Source: Actinernus sp. WN-2022 (Eukaryota; Cnidaria; Anthozoa; Actiniaria; Actinernidae). From it: DNA of 64,000 nucleotides. Each line of letters starts with the position of its first letter. The first letter of the stretch is position 1. Positions 1-11,076 of this stretch are shown piece by piece. A program made the position numbers and the translations under genes. The notes under the pieces are model-generated. The model made no database searches. It saw only the letters and a program-made list of their open reading frames with translations, and was not told where the DNA came from. The stretch spans positions 372,001 to 436,000 of the forward strand of contig JAOWCC010000775.1 in NCBI GenBank assembly GCA_030867875.1. Direction: 5' to 3'.

Positions 1-72
1 GTCACGTCAAACTTCAGGCAAATCGGTTGTTCACGAAAAAGTTCGAAATTCTACACCGCTCCACTCAAAACA

Positions 73-92
73 CCCTCCCCCCCCCTCCCCCC
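73..92 (+). repeat. C-rich tract, typical copy
   Basis: The tract reads CCC-T-C9-T-C6 and lies immediately before 'ataaaatacc'. An equivalent tract sits at the same place in every monomer. The second block is almost always exactly six Cs, while the first block varies from absent to 22. The minus strand is a run of G-blocks separated by single As, a pattern that can form a G-quadruplex; the plus strand could form an i-motif. This is the main source of monomer length variation. Confidence 0.9.
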
Positions 93-101
93 ATAAAATA
101 C

Positions 102-625
102 CTAGATATCAGGAACTCGTCTTTTTGCCGTTTTCTTGAAAGGGCAAATGACAGCTAAAGATTTTTCTGGCCTTTCTAGCCTATAATTTACTTGTGTTGT
201 GTTAGATCTATCCCATAATTTCTTTATTGGAGAGCTAGAGGTTTGGGTTTGGTTAGAAAAAGGCCATTTTCTGGTATTTGTACTCAATATACAGGAAACT
301 TCCATCGATTAATCTTAATCTACAGGAAGAGAACGTTGTATTGCCGTATAGTGCATCGAAATCCATTAAAAGCTCGAGAAATGGCGCCACATTGACATTT
401 AGGTAACATAAGTAAGTTAATGTGTACCTGTTGTCTTTAAAAGCCAGAAAGTCAATTTTCAACTTTTTCCCCCCGATTTTTGTCAGACCTAGCGGAAAAT
501 GCTCATTGTCACTAAGCAAATCGTCACGTCAAACTTCAGGCAAATCGGTTGTTCACGAAAAAGTTCGAAATTCTACACCGCTCCACTCAAAACACCCTCC
601 CCCCCCCCCTCCCCCCATAAAATAC
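102..625 (+). repeat. Representative satellite monomer (class A, 524 bp)
   Basis: One full period, taken from anchor to anchor. Landmarks in order: 'tacctaga' at the anchor; a pyrimidine-rich stretch; 'cctataattta'; an agatct hexamer; 'ggtttgggtttgg'; 'gattaatcttaatc'; a ctcgag hexamer followed by ggcgcc; the dyad aggtaacat...atgtgtacct; a T-then-C run; a ttcgaa hexamer; and the ccct-C(n)-T-C6 tract just before the next anchor. The three hexamers agatct, ctcgag and ggcgcc are present in nearly every monomer, so each would give a ~522-bp ladder on digestion. I see no internal sub-repeat with a shorter period, so 522 bp looks like the basic unit. Confidence 0.93.
401..429. repeat. Imperfect dyad around the monomer TTAA
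   Basis: The arms are 'aggtaacat' (401-409) and 'atgtgtacct' (420-429), inverted relative to each other apart from small mismatches or a 1-nt offset, with 'aagtaagtta' between them. The TTAA at 417-420 lies inside this dyad and is the exact monomer position occupied by both transposon copies. The dyad recurs in almost every monomer. A few right-arm monomers have lost the TTAA, for example aagtttatg near 54993 and aagataatg near 58119 and 61246. Confidence 0.6.
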
Positions 626-1669
626 CTAGATATCAGGAACTCGTCTTTTTGCCGTTTTCTTGAAAGGGCAAATGACAGCTAAAGATTTTTCTGGCCTTTC
701 TAGCCTATAATTTACTTGTGTTGTGTTAGATCTATCCCATAATTTCTTTATTGGGGAGCTAGAGGTTTGGGTTTGGTTAGAAAAAGGCCATTTTCTGGTA
801 TTTGTACTCAATATACAGGAAACTTCCATCGATTAATCTTAATCTACAGGAAGAGAACGTTGTATTGCCGTATAGTGCATCGAAATCCATTAAAAGCTCG
901 AGAAATGGCGCCACATTGACATTTAGGTAACATAAGTAAGTTAATGTGTACCTGTTGTCTTTAAAAGCCAGAAAGTCAATTTTCAACTTTTTCCCCCCGA
1001 TTTTTGTCAGACCTAGCGGAAAATGCTCATTGTCACTAAGCACATCGTCACGTCAAACTTCAGGCAAATCGGTTGTTCACGAAAAAGTTCGAAATTCTAC
1101 ACCGCTCCACTCAAAACACCCTCCCCCCCCTCCCCCCATAAAATACCTAGATATCAGGAACTCGTCTTTTTGCCGTTTTCTTGAAAGGGCAAATGACAGC
1201 TAAAGATTTTTCTGGCCTTTCTAGCCTATAATTTACTTGTGTTGTGTTAGATCTATCCCATAATTTCTTTATTGGAGAGCTAGAGGTTTGGGTTTGGTCA
1301 GAAAAAGGCCATTTTCTGGTATTTGTACTCAATATACAGGAAACTTCCATCCATTAATCTTAATCTACAGGAAGAGAACGTAGTATTGCCGTATAGTGCA
1401 TCGAAATCCATTACAAGCTCGAGAAATGGCGCCACATTGACATTTAGGTAACATAAGTAAGTTAATGTGTACCTGTTGTCTTTAAAAGCCAGAAAGTCAC
1501 TTTTCAACTTTTTTTCCCCGATTTTTGTCAGACCTAGCGGAAAATGCTCATTGTCACTAAGCAAATCGTCACGCCAAACTTCAGGCAAATCGGTTGTTCA
1601 CGAAAAAGTTCGAAATTCTACACCCCTCCACTCAAAACACCCTCCCCCCCCCCTCCCCCCATAAAATAC

Positions 1670-4600
1670 CTAGATATCAGGAACTCGTCTTTTTGCCGTT
1701 TTCTTGAAAGGGCAAATGACAGCTAAAGATTTTTCTGGCCTTTCTAGCCTATAATTTACTTGTGTTGTGTTAGATCTATCCCATAATTTCTTTATTGGAG
1801 AGCTAGAGGTTTGGGTTTGGTTAGAAAAAGGCCATTTTCTGGTATTTGTACTCAATATACAGGAAACTTCCATCGATTAATCTTAATCTACAGGAAGAGA
1901 ACGTTGTATTGCCGTATAGTGCATCGAAATCCATTACAAGCTCGAGAAATGGCGCCACATTGACATTTAGGTAACATAAGTAAGTTAATGTGTACCTGTT
2001 GTCTTTAAAAGCCAGAAAGTCAATTTTCAACTTTTTCCCCCCGATTTTTGTCAGACCTAGCGGAAAATGCTCATTGTCACTAAGCAAATCGTCACGTCGA
2101 ACTTCAGGCAAATCGGTTGTTCACGAAAAAGTTCGAAATTCAACACCCCTCCACTCAAAACACCCTCCCCCCCCCCCTCCCCCCATAAAATACCTAGAGA
2201 TCAGGAACTCGTCTTTTTGCCGTTTTCTTGAAAGGGCAAATGACAGCTAAAGATTTTTCTGGCCTTTCTAGCCTATAATTTACTTGTGTTGTGTTAGATC
2301 TATCCCATCATTTCTTTATTGGAGAGCTAGAGGTTTGGGTTTGGTTAGAAAAAGGCCATTTTCTGGTATTTGTACTCAATATACAGGAAACTTCCATCGT
2401 TTATTCTTAATCTACAGGAAGAGAACGTTGTATTGCCGTATAGTGCATCGAAATCCATTAAAAGCTCGAGAAATGGCGCCACATTGACATTTAGGTAACA
2501 TAAGTAAGTTAATGTGTACCTGTTGTCTTTAAAAGCCAGAAAGTCACTTTTCAATTCTTTTTCCCCGATTTTTGTCAGAACTAGCGGAAAACGCTCATTG
2601 TCACTAAGCAAATCGTCACGCCAAACTTCAGGCAAATCGGTTGTTCACGAAAAAGTTCGAAATTCTACACCCCTCCACTCAAAACACCCTCCCCCCCCCC
2701 TCCCCCCATAAAATACCTAGAGATCAGGAACTCGTCTTTTTGCCGTTTTCTTGAAAGGGCAAATGACAGCTAAAGATTTTTCTGGCATTTTTAGCCTATA
2801 ATTTCCTTGTGTTGTGTTAGATCTTTCCAATAATTTCTTTATTGGAGAGCTAGAGGTTTGGGTTTGGTTAGAAAAAGGCCATTTTCTGGTATTTGTACTC
2901 AATATACAGCAAACTTCCATCGATTAATCTTAATCTACAGGAAGAGAACGTTGTATTGCCGTATAGTGCATCGAAATCCATTAAAAGCTCGAGAAATGGC
3001 GCCACATTGACATTTAGGTAACATAAGTAAGTTAATGTGTACCTGTTGTCTTTAAAAGCCAGAAAGTCAATTTTCAACTTTTTTCCCCCGATTTTTGTCA
3101 GACCTAGCGGAAAATGCTCATTGTCACTAAGCAAATCGTCACGTCAAACTTCAGGCAAATCGGTTGTTCACGAAAAAGTTCGAAATTCTACACCGCTCCA
3201 CTCAAAACACCCTCCCCCCCCTCCCCCCATAAAATACCTAGATATCAGGAACTCGTCTTTTTGCCGTTTTCTTGAAAGGGCAAATGACAGCTAAAGATTT
3301 TTCTGGCCTTTCTAGCCTATAATTTACTTGTGTTGTGTTAGATCTATCCCATAATTTCTTTATTGGAGAGCTAGAGGTTTGGGTTTGGTTAGAAAAAGGC
3401 CATTTTCTGGTATTTGTACTCAATATACAGGAAACTTCCATCGATTAATCTTAATCTACAGGAAGAGAACGTTGTATTGCCGTATAGTGCATCGAAATCC
3501 ATTACAAGCTCGAGAAATGGCGCCACATTGACATTTAGGTAACATAAGTAAGTTAATGTGTACCTGTTGTCTTTAAAAGCCAGAAAGTCACTTTTCAATT
3601 CTTTTTCCCCGATTTTTGTCAGACCTAGCGGAAAACGCTCATTGTCACTAAGCAAATCGTCACGCCAAACTTCAGGCAAATCGGTTGTTCACGAAAAAGT
3701 TCGAAATTCTACACCCCTCCACTCAAAACACCCTCCCCCCCCCTCCCCCCATAAAATACCTAGATATCAGGAACTCGTCTTTTTGCCGTTTTCTTGAAAG
3801 GGCAAATGACAGCTAAAGATTTTTCTGGCCTTTCTAGCCTATAATTTACTTGTGTTGTGTTAGATCTATCCCATAATTTCTTTATTGGGGAGCTAGAGGT
3901 TTGGGTTTGGTTAGAAAAAGGCCATTTTCTGGTATTTGTACTCAATATACAGGAAACTTCCATCGATTAATCTTAATCTACAGGAAGAGAACGTTGTATT
4001 GCCGTATAGTGCATCGAAATCCATTAAAAGCTCGAGAAATGGCGCCACATTGACATTTAGGTAACATAAGTAAGTTAATGTGTACCTGTTGTCTTTAAAA
4101 GCCAGAAAGTCAATTTTCAACTTTTTTCCCCCGATTTTTGTCAGACCTAGCGGAAAATGCTCATTGTCACTAAGCACATCGTCACGTCAAACTTCAGGCA
4201 AATCGGTTGTTCACGAAAAAGTTCGAAATTCTACACCGCTCCACTCAAAACACCCTCCCCCCCCTCCCCCCATAAAATACCTAGATATCAGGAACTCGTC
4301 TTTTTGCCGTTTTCTTGAAAGGGCAAATGACAGCTAAAGATTTTTCTGGCCTTTCTAGCCTATAATTTACTTGTGTTGTGTTAGATCTATCCCATAATTT
4401 CTTTATTGGAGAGCTAGAGGTTTGGGTTTGGTTAGAAAAAGGCCATTTTCTGGTATTTGTACTCAATATACAGGAAACTTCCATCGATTAATCTTAATCT
4501 ACAGGAAGAGAACGTTGTATTGCCGTATAGTGCATCGAAATCCATTACAAGCTCGAGAAATGGCGCCACATTGACATTTAGGTAACATAAGTAAGTTAAT

Positions 4601-7413
4601 GTGTACCTGTTGTCTTTAAAAGCCAGAAAGTCACTTTTCAACTTTTTTTCCCCGATTTTTGTCAGACCTAGCGGAAAACGCTCATTGTCACTAAGCAAAT
4701 CGTCACGCCAAACTTCAGGCAAATCGGTTGTTCACGAAAAAGTTCGAAATTCTACACCCCTCCACTCAAAACACCCTCCCCCCCCCCTCCCCCCATAAAA
4801 TACCTAGATATCAGGAACTCGTCTTTTTGCCGTTTTCTTGAAAGGGCAAATGACAGCTAAAGATTTTTCTGGCCTTTCTAGCCTATAATTTACTTGTGTT
4901 GTGTTAGATCTATCCCATAATTTCTTTATTGGAGAGCTAGAGGTTTGGGTTTGGTTAGAAAAAGGCCATTTTCTGGTATTTGTACTCAATATACAGGAAA
5001 CTTCCATCGATTAATCTTAATCTACAGGAAGAGAACGTTGTATTGCCGTATAGTGCATCGAAATCCATTACAAGCTCGAGAAATGGCGCCACATTGACAT
5101 TTAGGTAACATAAGTAAGTTAATGTGTACCTGTTGTCTTTAAAAGCCAGAAAGTCAATTTTCAACTTTTTCCCCCCGATTTTTGTCAGACCTAGCGGAAA
5201 ATGCTCATTGTCACTAAGCACATCGTCACGTCAAACTTCAGGCAAATCGGTTGTTCACGAAAAAGTTCGAAATTCTACACCGCTCCACTCAAAACACCCT
5301 CCCCCCCCCCTCCCCCATAAAATACCTAGATATCAGGAACTCGTCTTTTTGCCGTTTTCTTGAAAGGGCAAATGACAGCTAAAGATTTTTCTGGCCTTTC
5401 TAGCCTATAATTTACTTGTGTTGTGTTAGATCTATCCCATAATTTCTTTATTGGAGAACTAGAGGTTTGGGTTTGGTTAGAAAAAGGCCATTTTCTGGTA
5501 TTTGTACTCAATATACAGGAAACTTCCATCCATTAATCTTAATCTACAGGAAGAGAACGTTGTATTGCCGTATAGTGCATCGAAATCCATTACAAGCTCG
5601 AGAAATGGCGCCACATTGACATTTAGGTAACATAAGTAAGTTAATGTGTACCTGTTGTCTTTAAAAGCCAGAAAGTCACTTTTCAACTTTTTCCCCCCGA
5701 TTTTTGTCAGACCTAGCGGAAAATGCTCATTGTCACTAAGCAAATCGTCACGTCGAACTTCAGGCAAATCGGTTGTTCACGAAAAAGTTCGAAATTCTAC
5801 ACCCCTCCACTCAAAACACCCTCCCCCCCCCCTCCCCCCATAAAATACCTAGAGATCAGGAACTCGTCTTTTTGCCGTTTTCTTGAAAGGGCAAATGACA
5901 GCTAAAGATTTTTCTGGCCTTTCTAGCCTATAATTTACTTGTGTTGTGTTAGATCTATCCCATCATTTCTTTATTGGAGAGCTAGAGGTTTGGGTTTGGT
6001 TAGAAAAAGGCCATTTTCTGGTATTTGTACTCAATATACAGGAAACTTCCATCGTTTAATCTTAATCTACAGGAAGAGAACGTTGTATTGCCGTATAGTG
6101 CATCGAAATCCATTAAAAGCTCGAGAAATGGCGCCACATTGACATTTAGGTAACATAAGTAAGTTAATGTGTACCTGTTGTCTTTAAAAGCCAGAAAGTC
6201 AATTTTCAACTTTTTCCCCGATTTTTGTCAGAACTAGCGGAAAACGCTCATTGTCACTAAGCAAATCGTCACGCCAAACTTCAGGCAAATCGGTTGTTCA
6301 CGAAAAAGTTCGAAATTCTACACCCCTCCACTCAAAACACCCTCCCCCCCCCCTCCCCCCATAAAATACCTAGAGATCAGGAACTCGTCTTTTTGCCGTT
6401 TTCTTGAAAGGGCAAATGACAGCTAAAGATTTTTCTGGCATTTTTAGCCTATAATTTCCTTGTGTTGTGTTAGATCTTTCCAATAATTTCTTTATTGGAG
6501 AGCTGGAGGTTTGGGTTTGGTTAGAAAAAGGCCATTTTCTGGTATTTGTACTCAATATACAGGAAACTTCCATCGATTAATCTTAATCTATAGGAAGAGA
6601 ACGTTGTATTGCCGTATAGTGCATCGAAATCCATTAAAAGCTCGAGAAATGGCGCCACATTGACATTTAGGTAACATAAGTAAGTTAATGTGTACCTGTT
6701 GTCTTTAAAAGCCAGAAAGTCAATTTTCAACTTTTTTCCCCCGATTTTTGTCAGACCTAGCGGAAAATGCTCATTGTCACTAAGCAAATCGTCACGTCAA
6801 ACTTCAGGCAAATCGGTTGTTCACGAAAAAGTTCGAAATTCTACACCGCTCCACTCAAAACACCCTCCCCCCCCCCTCCCCCCATAAAATACCTAGATAT
6901 CAGGAACTCGTCTTTTTGCCGTTTTCTTGAAAGGGCAAATGACAGCTAAAGATTTTTCTGGCCTTTCTAGCCTATAATTTACTTGTGTTGTGTTAGATCT
7001 ATCCCATAATTTCTTTATTGGAGAGCTAGAGGTTTGGGTTTGGTTAGAAAAAGGCCATTTTCTGGTATTTGTACTCAATATACAGGAAACTTCCATCGAT
7101 TAATCTTAATCTACAGGAAGAGAACGTTGTATTGCCGTATAGTGCATCGAAATCCATTAAAAGCTCGAGAAATGGCGCCACATTGACATTTAGGTAACAT
7201 AAGTAAGTTAATGTGTACCTGTTGTCTTTAAAAGCCAGAAAGTCAATTTTCAACTTTTTCCCCCCGATTTTTGTCAGACCTAGCGGAAAATGCTCATTGT
7301 CACTAAGCAAATCGTCACGTCAAACTTCAGGCAAATCGGTTGTTCACGAAAAAGTTCGAAATTCTACACCGCTCCACTCAAAACACCCTCCCCCCCCTCC
7401 CCCCATAAAATAC
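1670..7413. repeat. Seven-monomer block duplicated (period ~3655 bp)
   Basis: Monomers at 1670, 2194 and 2717 are matched by those at 5326, 5849 and 6370. Shared private variants are cgtcgaac (~2096 and ~5751), 'cccatcatttc' (~2306 and ~5961), 'cagaactagcggaaaacgc' (~2576 and ~6229), and the monomer with 'ggcatttttagcc', 'ttccttgtg' and 'ctttccaataat' (2717 and 6370). That last type appears again at 7414. The similarity decays beyond ~7.4 kb, so the second block is incomplete or has been overwritten by later exchange. Confidence 0.6.
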
Positions 7414-9507
7414 CTAGAGATCAGGAACTCGTCTTTTTGCCGTTTTCTTGAAAGGGCAAATGACAGCTAAAGATTTTTCTGGCATTTTTAGCCTATAATT
7501 TCCTTGTGTTGTGTTAGATCTTTCCAATAATTTCTTTATTGGAGAGCTGGAGGTTTGGGTTTGGTTAGAAAAAGGCCATTTTCTGGTATTTGTACTCAAT
7601 ATACAGGAAACTTCCATCGATTAATCTTAATCTATAGGAAGAGAACGTTGTATTGCCGTATAGTGCATCGAAATCCATTAAAAGCTCGAGAAATGGCGCC
7701 ACATTGACATTTAGGTAACATAAGTAAGTTAATGTGTACCTGTTGTCTTTAAAAGCCAGAAAGTCACTTTTCAACTTTTTTTCCCCGATTTTTGTCAGAC
7801 CTAGCGGAAAATGCTCATTGTCACTAAGCAAATCGTCACGCCAAACTTCAGGCAAATCGGTTGTTCACGAAAAAGTTCGAAATTCTACACCCCTCCACTC
7901 AAAACACCCTCCCGCCCCCCTCCCCCCATAAAATACCTAGATATCAGGAACTCGTCTTTTTGCCGTTTTCTTGAAAGGGCAAATGACAGCTAAAGATTTT
8001 TCTGGCCTTTCTAGCCTATAATTTACTTGTGTTGTGTTAGATCTATCCCATAATTTCTTTATTGGAGAGCTAGAGGTTTGGGTTTGGTTAGAAAAAGGCC
8101 ATTTTCTGGTATTTGTACTCAATATACAGGAAACTTCCATCGATTAATCTTAATCTACAGGAAGAGAACGTTGTATTGCCGTATAGTGCATCGAAATCCA
8201 TTAAAAGCTCGAGAAATGGCGCCACATTGACATTTAGGTAACATAAGTAAGTTAATGTGTACCTGTTGTCTTTAAAAGCCAGAAAGTCAATTTTCAACTT
8301 TTTCCCCCCGATTTTTGTCAGACCTAGCGGAAAATGCTCATTGTCACTAAGCAAATCGTCACGTCAAACTTCAGGCAAATCGGTTGTTCACGAAAAAGTT
8401 CGAAATTCTACACCGCTCCACTCAAAACACCCTCCCCCCCCTCCCCACATAAAATACCTAGATATCAGGAACTCGTCTTTTTGCCGTTTTCTTGAAAGGG
8501 CAAATGACAGCTAAAGATTTTTCTGGCCTTTCTAGCCTATAATTTACTTGTGTTGTGTTAGATCTATCCCATAATTTCTTTATTGGAGAGCTAGAGGTTT
8601 GGGTTTGGTTAGAAAAAGGCCATTTTCTGGTATTTGTACTCAATATACAGGAAACTTCCATCGATTAATCTTAATCTACAGGAAGAGAACGTTGTATTGC
8701 CGTATAGTGCATCGAAATCCATTACAAGCTCGAGAAATGGCGCCACATTGACATTTAGGTAACATAAGTAAGTTAATGTGTACCTGTTGTCTTTAAAAGC
8801 CAGAAAGTCACTTTTCAACTTTTTTTCCCCGATTTTTGTCAGACCTAGCGGAAAATGCTCATTGTCACTAAGCAAATCGTCACGCCAAACTTCAGGCAAA
8901 TCGGTTGTTCACGAAAAAGTTCGAAATTCTACACCCCTCCACTCAAAACACCCTCCCGCCCCCCTCCCCCCATAAAATACCTAGATATCAGGAACTCGTC
9001 TTTTTGCCGTTTTCTTGAAAGGGCAAATGACAGCTAAAGATTTTTCTGGCCTTTCTAGCCTATAATTTACTTGTGTTGTGTTAGATCTATCCCATAATTT
9101 CTTTATTGGAGAGCTAGAGGTTTGGGTTTGGTTAGAAAAAGGCCATTTTCTGGTATTTGTACTCAATATACAGGAAACTTCCATCGATTAATCTTAATCT
9201 ACAGGAAGAGAACGTTGTATTGCCGTATAGTGCATCGAAATCCATTACAAGCTCGAGAAATGGCGCCACATTGACATTTAGGTAACATAAGTAAGTTAAT
9301 GTGTACCTGTTGTCTTTAAAAGCCAGAAAGTCAATTTTCAACTTTTTCCCCCCGATTTTTGTCAGACCTAGCGGAAAATGCTCATTGTCACTAAGCAAAT
9401 CGTCACGTCGAACTTCAGGCAAATCGGTTGTTCACGAAAAAGTTCGAAATTCAACACCCCTCCACTCAAAACACCCTCCCCCCCCCCCCCCTCCCCCCAT
9501 AAAATAC
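7414..9507. repeat. A/B dimer repeat with interrupted C-tract
   Basis: Two adjacent dimers (~1044 bp each) share a G interrupting the C-tract, 'ccctcccgcccccc', at ~7910 and ~8954. The following class A monomers (7937 and 8981) are alike apart from a 'ttaaaagctcg' versus 'ttacaagctcg' difference. This indicates a local duplication of a two-monomer unit. Confidence 0.6.
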
Positions 9508-11076
9508 CTAGAGATCAGGAACTCGTCTTTTTGCCGTTTTCTTGAAAGGGCAAATGACAGCTAAAGATTTTTCTGGCATTTTTAGCCTATAATTTACTTG
9601 TGTTGTGTTAGATCTTTCCAATAATTTCTTTATTGGAGAGCTAGAGGTTTGGGTTTGGTTAGAAAAAGGCCATTTTCTGGTATTTGTACTCAATATACAG
9701 CAAACTTCCATCGATTAATCTTAATCTACAGGAAGAGAACGTTGTATTGCCGTATAGTGCATCGAAATCCATTAAAAGCTCGAGAAATGGCGCCACATTG
9801 ACATTTAGGTAACATAAGTAAGTTAATGTGTACCTGTTGTCTTTAAAAGCCAGAAAGTCAATTTTCAACTTTTCCCCCCCGATTTTTGTCAGACCTAGCG
9901 GAAAATGCTCATTGTCACTAAGCAAATCGTCACGTCAAACTTCAGGCAAATCGGTTGTTCACGAAAAAGTTCGAAATTCTACACCGCTCCACTCAAAACA
10001 CCCTCCCCCCCCCCCTCCCCCCATAAAATACCTAGATATCAGGAACTCGTCTTTTTGCCGTTTTCTTGAAAGGGCAAATGACAGCTAAAGATTTTTCTGG
10101 CATTTTTAGCCTATAATTTACTTGTGTTGTGTTAGATCTTTCCAATAATTTCTTTATTGGAGAGCTAGAGGTTTGGGTTTGGTTAGAAAAAGGCCATTTT
10201 CTGGTATTTGTACTCAATATACAGCAAACTTCCATCGATTAATCTTAATCTACAGGAAGAGAACGTTGTATTGCCGTATAGTGCATCGAAATCCATTAAA
10301 AGCTCGAGAAATGGCGCCACATTGACATTTAGGTAACATAAGTAAGTTAATGTGTACCTGTTGTCTTTAAAAGCCAGAAAGTCAATTTTCAACTTTTTCC
10401 CCCCGATTTTTGTCAGACCTAGCGGAAAATGCTCATTGTCACTAAGCAAATCGTCACGTCAAACTTCAGGCAAATCGGTTGTTCACGAAAAAGTTCGAAA
10501 TTCTACACCGCTCCACTCAAAACACCCTCCCCCCCCCTCCCCCCATAAAATACCTAGATATCAGGAACTCGTCTTTTTGCCGTTTTCTTGAAAGGGCAAA
10601 TGACAGCTAAAGATTTTTCTGGCCTTTCTAGCCTATAATTTACTTGTGTTGTGTTAGATCTATCCCATAATTTCTTTATTGGAGAGCTAGAGGTTTGGGT
10701 TTGGTTAGAAAAAGGCCATTTTCTGGTATTTGTACTCAATATACAGCAAACTTCCATCGATTAATCTTAATCTACAGGAAGAGAACGTTGTATTGCCGTA
10801 TAGTGCATCGAAATCCATTACAAGCTCGAGAAATGGCGCCACATTGACATTTAGGTAACATAAGTAAGTTAATGTGTACCTGTTGTCTTTAAAAGCCAGA
10901 AAGTCACTTTTCAACTTTTTTTCCCCGATTTTTGTCAGACCTAGCGGAAAATGCTCATTGTCACTAAGCAAATCGTCACGCCAAACTTCAGGCAAATCGG
11001 TTGTTCACGAAAAAGTTCGAAATTCTACACCCCTCCACTCAAAACACCCTCCCCCCCCCCTCCCCCCATAAAATAC

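Noticed and set aside
255..275. Telomere-like ggtttgggtttgg
   Set aside because: Only two tttggg-type units per monomer with no extended array; too short to call an interstitial telomere repeat.
102..305. Minus-strand 67-codon frame present in nearly every monomer
   Set aside because: It overlaps the larger minus-strand frame in a different phase, has low-complexity serine/threonine composition and no upstream signals; it is a repeat by-product.
560..575. RNA polymerase III B-box (gttcgaaattc) suggesting a SINE or tRNA origin of the monomer
   Set aside because: It resembles GWTCRANNC but lacks the final C, and I found no A-box at the expected distance and no tRNA-like fold.
545..580. Centromere-protein CENP-B box
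   Set aside because: I compared the monomer with the core pattern TTCGnnnnAnnCGGG on both strands; candidate ttcg segments lack the CGGG half.
422..682. Plus-strand 60-87-codon frames ending in poly-proline
   Set aside because: The proline run is the translated C-tract, and its length and reading frame change with every C-run indel. A real protein would not tolerate this.
1298..1588. Minus-strand 96-codon frame (and its 88- and 69-codon variants), recurring in nearly every monomer
   Set aside because: It recurs because the monomer recurs. Differences between copies are mostly amino-acid-changing, the start is lost or regained with T/C-run indels, and no domain is recognisable.
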